Of a DNA stretch of 8,828 nucleotides, positions 1 to 7,160 are shown in pieces. The stretch spans positions 1-8,828 of the forward strand of contig JAEZYO010000260.1 in the NCBI GenBank assembly GCA_023419055.1. Reading direction: 5' to 3'. The first letter of the stretch is position 1; the number at the start of each line of letters is the position of its first letter. Made by a program: the position numbers and the translations under genes. This stretch comes from Pseudomonadota bacterium (GTDB lineage Bacteria > Myxococcota > Polyangia > Polyangiales > Polyangiaceae). The notes under the pieces are model-generated. The model was not told the DNA's origin. It did no database searches and saw nothing but the letters and a program-made list of their open reading frames with translations.

Positions 1-1
1 C

Positions 2-3000
2 CACGAGCAGTTCCGCGACTCGCCGGCGCGCGTGGCTGCGTTCAAGCGGTGGAAGAAGGAGCGCGAGCAATGGGCTCGCAACGAGATCCCGCTGCGCCGG
101 GCAGACCGGCTGTTCCATCGCCTGTACGAGCTCCACGGTCGGCTTCAGCGGGAGTCTGAACGGATCGAGCTCGTCCTCGGGGACGGACTCCTCGTCTGGA
201 AGGACCCGAGCGGCGATGCCCATCATCCGGTGCTCCTGCAGAGCGTTCAGCTGGAGTTCAACCCTGACGTACCGGAGTTTCGGATCTCCGAGCTGGAACG
301 CGAGCAGGAGCTCAACACCGCCCTCCTCGGCTGCTTCCCCGGAGTCGACGGTGCCAGGCTGGCGAAGTGTCGAGAGGAGGTCCTTCGCGGAACCATCCAT
401 CCACTTCTCGGGCAAGCGACGAACGCGTTCTTCCGGCGCCTTGCGCAATTGCTCCATGCAAAGGGAGTCGCCCACGAAACCGCCGAGAAGCCTCCCGCAG
501 AGGACTACCCTCAGCTCTACCGACGGCCGGTGCTCTTCGTCCGACCTCGGTCTGCCGGGTTCGCCCGGGTGTTCGAGGGCATCCTGGGTGACATCGAGGG
601 GGGAGCACCGATCCCCTCTGCGCTCACCAGGATCGCGGGCATCGACGATACGCCTGGTGATGGTCACGGCACGGGCCATCAGGGACGCTTCGACGCCGGG
701 GACGCCCTCCTCAGCAAGGCCGTCAACGAGCAGCAGCTCGAGATCATCCAGCGCCTTCATGACCACGGCGCCGTCCTGGTTCAGGGACCGCCTGGCACCG
801 GCAAGTCGCATACGATCGCAAACCTCATTGGCCATCTCCTGGCACATGGCCAGACGGTCCTCGTCACCAGCCACACCACGAAGGCGCTCGGGGTTCTTCG
901 CGACCACGTGGTCGAAGACCTCCGATCACTATGTGTGAGCGTCCTGGACAGCGACGTCGAGAGCCGACGCCAGCTGGAGGATGCGGTCACCCACATCTCT
1001 CAGCGTCTCTCGGCCCAGGACAAGGGGCAGTACTCGCGCGAGGCCGTCGACCTGGCCGACCAGCGTGCCCGCCTCCGGGATGAGGTTCGGGCCGCGAAGG
1101 CCAGGCTCCGGGATGCGCGCCTCGACGAGTATCGCGAGGTCGTGGCGGGGACGCGCACACTCACTCCCTGCGAAGCTGCCAGGCAGGTCGCTGCCGGACA
1201 GAGCAGCGACTCCTGGATCCCTGGTCGCGTCGATCCTGCAGCGGCACTTCCGTTGACGGAAGCCGAGATCGCCGAGCTGTACGCCTCGCATGGAGTGTTG
1301 ACGCGTTCCGATGAATCCGACCTGGGGCACCCTCTTCCCGACGTGAAGAGCCTCATGTCCTCGCCGCGCTTCGAGAGGCTCGCGGCGGCTGACCCCTCGC
1401 TCGACCGGCCCGAGTGGTGGACCGACGAAGCCGAGGCTTGCGAACCTGACGACCTGTCGGAGGCGGTCCAGCGGCTCTCGTCCCTGGTGAAGAGCCTGCT
1501 GGCGGCACCTGGCTGGCAGCGGGCTGCGACGGCCGCGGCGATGTCGATGGACGGGGGCCAGCAGCATTGGTCGGGTCTCGCAGACAAGCTCGACGAGGCT
1601 GTCGCCTTCGCCGCTTCATGCTCCGAGCTGTTGCTCCACCATGATGTCCGCCCTCCCGAAGATGGCACTCCGGCAACGCACGAGGTCGTGACCACGGGGA
1701 TACTCGCCTTCCTCGAACGCAAAGGCTCCTTCGGGTTCCTCGCGAAGTTGACCAACCGCGATTGGGCCAGGTTCGTGGCCGGCACCCGCGTCAACGGCGC
1801 CAGGCCACGCACGGAGGAGCACTTCCGCGCGATCAAGGCCGAAGCCACCCTGCGGCGCCTCCGCTCGGAGGCCGAAAAACGATGGACCGGGCTCATGGAG
1901 CCGGGCGGGGCACCTTCCTGGAAGGGCCTCGGCCCAACCCCCGAGACCGCGTGCAGCCAGTTCGCCGCCGAGATCCGGCGCGCGCTCGAGTGGCACGCAC
2001 GGCAGGCATCTCCCGAGATTCAGCGCCTGCGAGACCTGGGGCTTCGCTGGGACGCGCTCCTGGAGGCCCAGGCACCTCGTACCGGCCCTCAGGCTTCGCT
2101 CGAGCGGCTCATCGCAGCACTCGAGCTTGCAAGCTCCGTGATGAACGGGCGCATCGACGCGGCCCTGGTTCTTCGGAGGGACAAGGAGTTCAAGGCGCTG
2201 CTCTCTCGGCTCCGGTCCGAGGGAGCACCGTCGAGTCCCCTGCAGTCACAGCTCGCGAAAGCAACGGAACGTCGTGACGCAAGGACGTACCGTCAGGTGG
2301 TCGAACGAGTCGAGACACTGGCGGGCCTCCAGGCTCCGTATCGCCGCCGCGCGGCCTTGCTGGGCACTCTCGAGCAGATCGCACCCGGCTGGGCGGCGGC
2401 CATTCGTGCCCGCACCGACGTGCACGGTGACACCACGCCTCCTGGCGATGTCCGCGCAGCGTGGGAGTGGGCCCAGCTGCACTCCGAGCTGGAGTCTCGC
2501 GGGTCGAGATCTCTCCCGGAGCTGCAGGCGACCGTGCATGAATTGGAATCCCGGCTGCGTGAAGTCACGACGCGCTTGATCGACCGGCGCGCGTGGGCAG
2601 CACAGGTCCAGCGAACGGACCTCGCTCAGCGCCAGGCGCTCGTCGGCTGGCTGCAGCTCATCAAGCGCATCGGGAAGGGGACAGGGAAGCGAGTCCTCGA
2701 GCTTCGCGCACAGGCGGCGACGCGGATGCGTCAATGCCGGAGCGCCGTCCCCGTCTGGATCATGCCCCTGTCGCGGGTCGCGGACTCCTTCGATCCCGGG
2801 ACTCGCTTCGACGTCGTGATCATGGACGAAGCGAGCCAGAGCGACGTGATGGGGCTCGTCGCCCTCTACCTCGGCAAGAAGGTCGTCGTCGTCGGCGACC
2901 ATGAACAGGTGAGCCCTTCAGCCGTCGGGCAGCAGCTTGCCCCACTCCCTCAGCTCATCGAGCAGTACCTGACGGGCATCCCCAACAACGCCTTGTATGA

Positions 3001-4144
3001 CGGGAGGACCTCGGTCTACGACCTCGCCATGCAGTCGTTCGGAGGCCTCGTCTGCCTCACCGAGCACTTCCGCTGCCTTCCGGACATCATCGAGTTCAGC
3101 AACTGGCTGTCGTACAGAGGCGAGATCAAGCCGCTTCGCGAGCCCAGCGCAGCAGATGTGACGCCCTACGTGGTCCCGCACCGAGTCAACGACGGGGCAC
3201 GTGACGGGAAGCTCAACCTCTCCGAAGCGCGCCACGTCGCGTCCCTCCTCGTCGCCTGCACCAGAGAACCCGAGTACGCAGCCAAGACGTTCGGCGTCAT
3301 CTCCCTGCTGGGCGACGAACAAGCGCTCGTGATCGATCGGTTCTTGCGAGAGCACCTCGACGAGCCCGAGTACATGAGAAGGAGGGTCCTGTGCGGCAAC
3401 GCCGCCCAGTTCCAGGGGGACGAGCGCGACGTGATCTTCCTGTCCCTGGTGCACGCCAGCAACGGCGTCCCCCTCACCAAGCTCGACCAGCCGATGTACC
3501 AGCAGCGGTTCAACGTCGCAGCGAGCCGGGCACGGGACCAACTCTGGGTGGCCTACTCTCTCGATCCGGCCACCGATCTCCAACCCGGTGACCTTCGCCG
3601 CAAGCTGATCGAGCACGCGCTGGATCCAGGCTTGCGCGCGCGACAGAGGCAGGAGTCGTCGATCAATACCGAGTCCGATCTCAAACGGAGCGTGCTGGAG
3701 CTCCTGGTGGCGAACGGGTTCCGGGTCCGTCCTCAGCACAGCGTCGGGTCCTACCGCATCGACATGGTCGTTCAAGGTGCTTCCGGACAGCGGCTCGCAG
3801 TCGAATGCGACGGCGATCGGTTACAGACGCTCGAGAATCTCGAGCAGGACATGGCTCGCCAAGCCGTGCTCGAGCGCCTCGGGTGGAAGTTCGTTCGCAT
3901 CCGCGGAACCCAGTTCCATCGGAACGCCGAAGCGGCCATGGCGCCGGTGTTCAAGAGGCTCGCCGAACTGGGCATCGAGCCACAAGCAGCCGACAAGTCC
4001 CCTGCGCTTCCGTCGGACCTCCATCGTCGTGTCCTGGCACGCGCCGCGTCGCTGCTGGACGAGTGGAAGGTCACGGCACCATCAGACCTTGCGCCGGAAC
4101 CAGTCGCGCGTGACGTGGTGATGGACGAGACCAGCATCGACTGA
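2..4144 (+). CDS. Large SF1 (DNA2/NAM7-like) helicase with C-terminal PD-(D/E)XK nuclease domain, 5'-partial
   Basis: Probable ATP-dependent DNA or RNA helicase fused to a nuclease, acting in the cytoplasm on nucleic acid. The frame is open to the left edge; a GTG at 32 is possible, but the residues before it (HEQFRDSPAR) continue the protein naturally, so the real start is outside. Numbering from that GTG: Walker A GPPGTGKS at 252-259; a helical, partly coiled-coil insert of about 600 residues; a segment GKGTGKR near 880; Walker B VVIMDEASQSD with D932-E933; VVVVGDHEQVSPSAV (motif III); LTEHFRC near 1009; QFQGDERDVIF from 1126 (motif V); RFNVAASRARDQ from 1159 (motif VI). The nuclease spans about 1214-1300, with D1244 in YRIDMVV and E1258/D1260 in AVECDGD, then a DMARQAVLERLGW helix as in Vsr/DUF559-type domains. 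Helicase-Vsr fusions are frequent in defence islands, but a repair role is possible. Helicase call very secure; defence role is inference. Confidence 0.93.
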   Translation, partial: HEQFRDSPARVAAFKRWKKEREQWARNEIPLRRADRLFHRLYELHGRLQRESERIELVLGDGLLVWKDPSGDAHHPVLLQSVQLEFNPDVPEFRISELEREQELNTALLGCFPGVDGARLAKCREEVLRGTIHPLLGQATNAFFRRLAQLLHAKGVAHETAEKPPAEDYPQLYRRPVLFVRPRSAGFARVFEGILGDIEGGAPIPSALTRIAGIDDTPGDGHGTGHQGRFDAGDALLSKAVNEQQLEIIQRLHDHGAVLVQGPPGTGKSHTIANLIGHLLAHGQTVLVTSHTTKALGVLRDHVVEDLRSLCVSVLDSDVESRRQLEDAVTHISQRLSAQDKGQYSREAVDLADQRARLRDEVRAAKARLRDARLDEYREVVAGTRTLTPCEAARQVAAGQSSDSWIPGRVDPAAALPLTEAEIAELYASHGVLTRSDESDLGHPLPDVKSLMSSPRFERLAAADPSLDRPEWWTDEAEACEPDDLSEAVQRLSSLVKSLLAAPGWQRAATAAAMSMDGGQQHWSGLADKLDEAVAFAASCSELLLHHDVRPPEDGTPATHEVVTTGILAFLERKGSFGFLAKLTNRDWARFVAGTRVNGARPRTEEHFRAIKAEATLRRLRSEAEKRWTGLMEPGGAPSWKGLGPTPETACSQFAAEIRRALEWHARQASPEIQRLRDLGLRWDALLEAQAPRTGPQASLERLIAALELASSVMNGRIDAALVLRRDKEFKALLSRLRSEGAPSSPLQSQLAKATERRDARTYRQVVERVETLAGLQAPYRRRAALLGTLEQIAPGWAAAIRARTDVHGDTTPPGDVRAAWEWAQLHSELESRGSRSLPELQATVHELESRLREVTTRLIDRRAWAAQVQRTDLAQRQALVGWLQLIKRIGKGTGKRVLELRAQAATRMRQCRSAVPVWIMPLSRVADSFDPGTRFDVVIMDEASQSDVMGLVALYLGKKVVVVGDHEQVSPSAVGQQLAPLPQLIEQYLTGIPNNALYDGRTSVYDLAMQSFGGLVCLTEHFRCLPDIIEFSNWLSYRGEIKPLREPSAADVTPYVVPHRVNDGARDGKLNLSEARHVASLLVACTREPEYAAKTFGVISLLGDEQALVIDRFLREHLDEPEYMRRRVLCGNAAQFQGDERDVIFLSLVHASNGVPLTKLDQPMYQQRFNVAASRARDQLWVAYSLDPATDLQPGDLRRKLIEHALDPGLRARQRQESSINTESDLKRSVLELLVANGFRVRPQHSVGSYRIDMVVQGASGQRLAVECDGDRLQTLENLEQDMARQAVLERLGWKFVRIRGTQFHRNAEAAMAPVFKRLAELGIEPQAADKSPALPSDLHRRVLARAASLLDEWKVTAPSDLAPEPVARDVVMDETSID

Positions 4145-4281
4145 GCGGCTGAGTTCATCCGGTCCCGCGGAATCCTGGCCTCCACACGAACCGATGTACA
4201 AACGCCGCACTTCCCCGCCCTGAGCCGCGGTCGGGACGCGGTGAACTGAACCCGGCCCGGTGCGGGGAGACCCGGTTTCAC

Positions 4282-5193
4282 GTGAGGGCGACGCGGAAAA
4301 CCGGCGTGGTGCCGCGGCCGGCCGTCCCGCGCGCGCGTGGCATGCGCCTGGCATCGCGGGGCCGTATGCCCCGCGTCGCGGTCGCATCCCACAGTCTCGG
4401 CTCCGGGTTCGCGGGGACCATGTACGCGCACATCCGCCGGTGCGTGCGGCCCGGGCTGGAGATCGTCGAGTGCGGTGTCGTCCTGCGGAAGGATCGGGAG
4501 TTCCTCCGCTCGCGCCTCCTGCGGCTCCTCGACGCGAAGCCCATCGCGCTCGTCGGCATCTGTCTCCAACCCGATCCGGAGACCCTCGACGCCTTCCACG
4601 CCGCGGGCACGCCGGTCGTGCTCATCGACGAGGAGGCCGAGAATGCCTCCACCGTCGCCTCCGACAACCACGCGGGCGGGTACATGGCCGCGGAGCACCT
4701 GCTCGAGCAGGGAAGGACATCGATCGCCCTGGTGGTCGGGGAGCTCGGCACGAACGGCAGCTACAACGCGGTCCAGCGCCTCGAGGGGTTCCGGAAGGCG
4801 CTCTCCGAGCGCGGCGTACCATTCTCGCAGGAGGACGTGGTCGAGGTCGTCGACTACTCGCGCAAGGACGGCGTCGCCGCGCTGGGCGCGCTGCTCGGGC
4901 GCAAGCGCCGGCACGATGCAGTGTTCTGCGCGGCCGGCGACGTCTCGGCGACCGGCATCCTGGCCGCGGCGCGCGACCGCGGCCTCCGCGTCCCCGAGGA
5001 CGTCGCCGTCCTCGGCTACGACGATCACGAGCTGGCGCGCATGTCCCACCCGCCGCTCAGCACCCTCCGCCAACCGCTGGAGGAGATGGCCGCCCGCGCG
5101 TGGCAGCTCGCGACCGAGGAGACCCGCGAAATCCTCGCGAGACCGCAGAAGGTGCTCCTGAAGCCGGCGCTGGTGCGACGCGCCTCCACCTGA
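4282..5193 (+). CDS. LacI/GalR-type ligand-binding domain protein lacking the DNA-binding HTH
   Basis: Probable cytoplasmic sensor of a sugar or related small molecule. From residue 29 (PRVAVASHSL) to the end (PALVRRAST) it follows the periplasmic-binding-protein fold of LacI/GalR regulators. Landmarks are TPVVLIDEEA, SDNHAGGYMAAEHLLEQG, RLEGFRKALSERG, AVFCAAGDVSATGIL, VPEDVAVLGYDD and HPPLSTLRQPLEEM. A typical LacI protein is about 340 residues with a 55-60 residue helix-turn-helix in front; here at most 28 Arg-rich residues precede the domain and no HTH is visible in any upstream frame. No signal peptide is seen, so it is not an obvious ABC-transporter binding protein. Start uncertain: GTG 4282 has GGGGAG 12 nt upstream and G/C-ending codons throughout, while ATG 4342 and ATG 4366 are in-frame alternatives. 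It sits 137 bp after the helicase gene. One hand-counted 60-base line (4861-4920) has 48 G/C, more than comparable lines in the flanking genes. Fold call secure; ligand unknown. Confidence 0.85.
   Translation: MRATRKTGVVPRPAVPRARGMRLASRGRMPRVAVASHSLGSGFAGTMYAHIRRCVRPGLEIVECGVVLRKDREFLRSRLLRLLDAKPIALVGICLQPDPETLDAFHAAGTPVVLIDEEAENASTVASDNHAGGYMAAEHLLEQGRTSIALVVGELGTNGSYNAVQRLEGFRKALSERGVPFSQEDVVEVVDYSRKDGVAALGALLGRKRRHDAVFCAAGDVSATGILAAARDRGLRVPEDVAVLGYDDHELARMSHPPLSTLRQPLEEMAARAWQLATEETREILARPQKVLLKPALVRRAST
4355..4375 (+). other. Perfect 7-bp inverted repeat enclosing a candidate start codon
   Basis: CGCGGGG (4355-4361) and CCCCGCG (4369-4375) pair perfectly around a 7-nt loop that contains the in-frame ATG at 4366. 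If translation of the LacI-like gene begins at 4366, the hairpin would display the start codon in its loop and could hinder ribosome binding. If it begins at 4282, the repeat is internal coding sequence. In DNA this GC-rich, such repeats also arise by chance. Confidence 0.3.
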
Positions 5194-5224
5194 GGTCGCG
5201 GCCTGCTCGACTCCGCGGGCGAAT

Positions 5225-5237
5225 GGTCGCTGCGACC
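5225..5237. other. 13-bp near-perfect palindrome
   Basis: GGTCGC and GCGACC flank a single T, giving 6-bp arms 31 bp after the stop of the LacI-like gene. It could be a regulator binding site or the stem of a weak hairpin. No T-run follows, so it is not a classical terminator. Chance is a real alternative at this GC content. Confidence 0.3.
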
Positions 5238-5275
5238 GCTGGTGTAGCCGATCGGAAGCTTCGCCGCAGAACACC

Positions 5276-5310
5276 GCGGCCCGGCCACCCTGAACAGGCG
5301 ACCGGGCCGC
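5276..5310 (-). terminator. GC-rich hairpin just downstream of the tRNA fragment, possible terminator
   Basis: GCGGCCCGG (5276-5284) and CCGGGCCGC (5302-5310) form a perfect 9-bp stem. Inside it CCTG (5289-5292) and CAGG (5295-5298) can extend a second short stem. Read on the minus strand, the hairpin begins 6 nt after the CCA end of the tRNA fragment, the usual place for a tRNA transcription terminator. A long T-run is missing on both strands, so it may instead work by structure alone or serve the LacI-like gene from the other side. Confidence 0.45.
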
Positions 5311-5316
5311 TGGAGA

Positions 5317-5339
5317 TGGTTGCGGGGGCGGGGTTTGGA
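5317..5339 (-). other. 3'-end fragment of a tRNA gene (tRNA-fMet-like), probable attachment-site scar
   Basis: Read on the minus strand, the sequence ends in CCCCGCAACCA, the acceptor 3' strand and encoded CCA typical of bacterial initiator tRNA-fMet. It is preceded by a T-stem strand CCCGC and a T-loop-like TCCAAAC. Upstream of that the tRNA stops: the next bases (TTTCG) cannot pair with CCCGC to close the T-stem, and no anticodon arm, D-arm or 5' acceptor strand follows. The break in the T-loop is where many tyrosine recombinases exchange strands. A hairpin in the position of a tRNA terminator lies just beyond the CCA end. This geometry puts the native tRNA downstream flank at lower coordinates and an inserted element at higher coordinates. 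A decayed tRNA or a chance match are the alternatives. Confidence 0.45.
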
Positions 5340-5463
5340 CGAAAACGGACCTGGTGGAGTTCTCGAGGGCATTCCCCAGGTAGCCCGATACTCGGGCCAG
5401 CGGAGCGCCAGTCGATCTGCTTGCTCGGCGCTGCTCGCTCGCGATCCAGACTCGGCTCCCCGC

Positions 5464-5491
5464 TTGACAGGCGTTCAGCCCGTCTTACGTT
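5464..5491 (+). promoter_or_regulatory. Sigma70-like promoter for the 57-aa protein gene
   Basis: A perfect -35 box TTGACA (5464-5469) is followed after 16 bp by TACGTT (5486-5491), which keeps the first T, the A and the last T of the TATAAT consensus. Transcription would start near 5498, about 33 nt before the GTG of the small gene. A consensus -35 is uncommon by chance in GC-rich DNA, and the position fits. Confidence 0.5.
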
Positions 5492-5497
5492 CGCCCA

Positions 5498-5514
5498 CGT
5501 ACCTAGACGGTACG
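5498..5514 (+). promoter_or_regulatory. Inverted repeat at the predicted transcription start (candidate operator or leader hairpin)
   Basis: CGTACC (5498-5503) and GGTACG (5509-5514) are perfect 6-bp arms around TAGAC. The repeat begins where transcription from the upstream promoter should start and ends 16 nt before the GTG of the small gene. A repressor bound here would block initiation; as RNA it would form a 5' leader hairpin just ahead of the ribosome-binding site. Confidence 0.4.
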
Positions 5515-5530
5515 CAGAAAGGAAAACAAC

Positions 5531-5704
5531 GTGGCGAAGAACGGGAAGTCGGGCGACGGTCACCGCAACGGACCGGTTCGCGATCGCTCGCAGGTTCACA
5601 ACCCGCAGAACGACCGCTGGGTCAAGCGGGACAGCGACACGGGCCGGTTCATGGACGTGAAGCACGACAAGAAGCCGTTCAAGGGCGTGACGAAGGAGGA
5701 CTAA
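5531..5704 (+). CDS. 57-aa basic conserved hypothetical protein
   Basis: A very small cytoplasmic protein without signal peptide or membrane segment, rich in Lys, Arg, Asp and Gly. It begins MAKNGKSGDGHRNG and continues with RSQVHNP, RWVKRDSDTGRFMDVK and a C-terminal PFKGVTKED. I recognise the layout R-S-Q-V-x-N-P ... W-x-K-R-D-x-x-T-G-R-F-M-D-V-K ... F-K-G-V as that of a widespread family of 50-60 residue proteins whose function is, to my knowledge, not established. The GTG start is supported by AAAGGAAA about 8 nt upstream, and the gene has its own promoter and an inverted repeat. Low complexity and high charge suggest a flexible nucleic-acid- or protein-binding peptide, which is inference. 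It would be missed by gene calling with a length cut-off or an ATG-only rule. Confidence 0.8.
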   Translation: MAKNGKSGDGHRNGPVRDRSQVHNPQNDRWVKRDSDTGRFMDVKHDKKPFKGVTKED

Positions 5705-5822
5705 GAGACCAGGGCGGCGGCGGGGGCGCGCTGGTGCGTGCCTCCGTTCCGTCCAAGGCGCTGTTCCGTAGGATAGCGACATCCGCCATGAAACTCGGCG
5801 GTCCGGGGTCCCGGAGGTCGGC

Positions 5823-6119
5823 ATGCGCGAGTTACCAGACGAAGCTCCGTTCTGGGAAGCAGGTGTCACGCTGGTCCTCATCTTCAACGATGGGACGTTC
5901 GCTCAGGCACACGCGAAAGGCGACAAGGCCGCCCTGCTGATGCGGTACCGTGAGGCGCTGTTGGCCTTGGCCGCCTGGACGGGGCACTACCGCACGGACG
6001 TCTTCCGGATCGCTCGAGAGAGGTGCGAGGAAGAAGTGCGTGCTCGGCTTGCACAGCCCCGACTCGCGCTGTCGGACCGTGAAGCGCTCCAAGTGGCCCT
6101 CGCGGGGATGCGAGGATGA
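5823..6119 (+). CDS. Hypothetical protein, 98 aa
   Basis: I do not recognise a family. The product begins MRELPDEAPFWEAG, then has a hydrophobic strand VTLVLIFNDGTFAQAHAKGD that reads like a beta hairpin, followed by mainly helical sequence (ALLMRYREALLALAAW) and a charged helix (FRIARERCEEEVRARLAQ). It has no signal peptide and is too polar for a membrane protein, so it is probably a small soluble protein. GGAGG at 5813-5817 lies 5 nt before the ATG and fixes the start. The gene lies 118 bp after the 57-aa gene on the same strand and ends 51 bp before the convergent exported-protein gene. The gap in front holds a TAGGAT at 5769-5774 but no good -35 box. Confidence 0.7.
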   Translation: MRELPDEAPFWEAGVTLVLIFNDGTFAQAHAKGDKAALLMRYREALLALAAWTGHYRTDVFRIARERCEEEVRARLAQPRLALSDREALQVALAGMRG

Positions 6120-6170
6120 GTTGTCCCGGTGATTCTGCAACTCCGTTGCCACGTTGCGGATCGAGCGCGC

Positions 6171-7160
6171 CTAGAACTTCGTAGCAGCGGGGTCGAACTT
6201 ACTGCACGTTCCGTCGGAGGTAGCCGTCAGGGCGGAAAGCCTTCGGACGTCATGGTACGTCCCGGTTCGCCGGTCGATTGTGATCTCATCCACGCGATCG
6301 CCCTCTCCCTGGACAACGATAGTGATCCGGCCCCCCGAGAAGGTGGCATTACCCAGCGGGCCGTGCCCTTCGGAGTACACCTGGTGTCGGTAGTCGTCGA
6401 TGCCCAAGACGATCGGACGAAGTACCTTCGGTCCGGGAGAGGGCGAGCCGTCCTCGAACTCTACTTGGAGAGTCGCGTCGCACTTGATCCACGAGAGAGG
6501 AGTGTCCCTGGGACCGACGGACTGGTGCCATCCACTGACGGCCATCCAGCCGATTGGGGACCGATCGCTTCCAACGAAGTCGAACACCACGCCCTCGAGC
6601 TCGACGCGACTGGGAGGTACTTCCCACTGCTTTCTGTAGCTTGTCGTATCGATCTTGTCGCCGTGCCAGGACAGGTCATTGTCCACGGCGGGCTCGCCGA
6701 GTGAATCGACCAGGGCGGCCCCCGCGGAGTCACAGTTCGCCTTCACTAATCCATCCGTGACCTGAACTAGGAGTCCAGTCCCGAGCGCCAGCCCTTCTGG
6801 CCGGCGCAGGACGATCGCTCTACCTGGCTTGCCCAGGAACGACACGTCGCCGAGACGGACCGCCCGGTTTTCACCGAACGTATGCTTGTCTGGGTCGAAG
6901 CCAGCGATTTCGGGCACGCCGACGATCAGTCGATCCGCGTCAGGACTCGCCCAGTCGAAGTGCGTCCAGAACGCACTAGACAGGACGGCTTGCCCCAAGT
7001 CCGTGAGCTCACGAGGATAGCTCGATGCAGGTCGCAGTACCTGCTTCTCGGGGCTCTTCCTCTTGGGCGCCCCTTGTACCCGCGCCCCGGCAACGACCAT
7101 AGCTGCGGCGAGCAGCGAACACCACGCTGCAATGGCCCGGCTCAACGAAGCGGATCGCAT
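6171..7160 (-). CDS. Exported hypothetical protein, 329 aa
   Basis: Function unknown. Start chosen at the ATG 7158-7160 because GGAG lies 5 nt upstream and the product then opens with a clean Sec-type signal peptide: MRSASLSR, a hydrophobic stretch AIAAWCSLLAAAMVVAG, and probable cleavage after A26 (AGA) or A31. The frame extends to 7256 and a second ATG at 7196 has GAGAGG 10 nt upstream, but either would bury the signal peptide behind extra residues. No lipobox is seen at the cleavage region. The mature part is mostly beta-strand-like and soluble, with WTHFDW, PIGWMAVSGWHQS, a Gly-rich turn and, near the end, VDEITIDRRTGTYH followed by a short tail GTCSKFDPAATKF. Three Cys remain in the mature protein. 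It is convergent with the 98-aa gene and divergent from dgt, so it is probably its own transcription unit acting in the periplasm or outside. Confidence 0.75.
   Translation of the reverse strand: MRSASLSRAIAAWCSLLAAAMVVAGARVQGAPKRKSPEKQVLRPASSYPRELTDLGQAVLSSAFWTHFDWASPDADRLIVGVPEIAGFDPDKHTFGENRAVRLGDVSFLGKPGRAIVLRRPEGLALGTGLLVQVTDGLVKANCDSAGAALVDSLGEPAVDNDLSWHGDKIDTTSYRKQWEVPPSRVELEGVVFDFVGSDRSPIGWMAVSGWHQSVGPRDTPLSWIKCDATLQVEFEDGSPSPGPKVLRPIVLGIDDYRHQVYSEGHGPLGNATFSGGRITIVVQGEGDRVDEITIDRRTGTYHDVRRLSALTATSDGTCSKFDPAATKF

Larger units (their letters stand above)
5194..5530. other. Gene-free junction region with hairpin, tRNA fragment and promoter
   Basis: I find no convincing coding frame in these 337 bases; the open frames crossing it are extensions of shadow frames from the GC-rich neighbour. 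It holds a 13-bp palindrome (5225-5237), a strong GC hairpin (5276-5310), a minus-strand tRNA 3' fragment (5317-5339), a sigma70-like promoter (5464-5491) and a 6-bp inverted repeat (5498-5514), each listed separately. The bases 5340-5463 between tRNA fragment and promoter show nothing I can name. Confidence 0.6.

Noticed and set aside
1000..1896. A 298-residue minus-strand frame inside the helicase gene, with similar ones at 929-1567 and 2918-3775
   Set aside because: All are antisense to the conserved helicase and have low-complexity Ser/Arg-rich translations.
3772..5274. A 500-residue open frame on the minus strand across the end of the helicase gene and all of the LacI-like gene
   Set aside because: It lies antisense to two genes with clear protein families, shows no recognisable motif, and long antisense frames are expected in DNA this rich in GC.
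5317..5400. A complete tRNA gene on the minus strand
   Set aside because: The 5' T-stem strand does not pair and there is no anticodon loop, D-arm or 5' acceptor strand, so only a 3' fragment can be supported.
4260..5660. A 466-residue plus-strand frame covering the LacI-like gene and the junction
   Set aside because: Composition is almost wholly Arg, Gly, Pro and Ala with no domain, and it overlaps the clear LacI-type reading frame and the tRNA fragment.
6137..6149. Small hairpin (GCAAC, 3-nt loop, GTTGC) between the convergent 98-aa and exported-protein genes as a shared terminator
   Set aside because: A 5-bp stem without a T-run on either side is too weak to call, although the position would suit a terminator.
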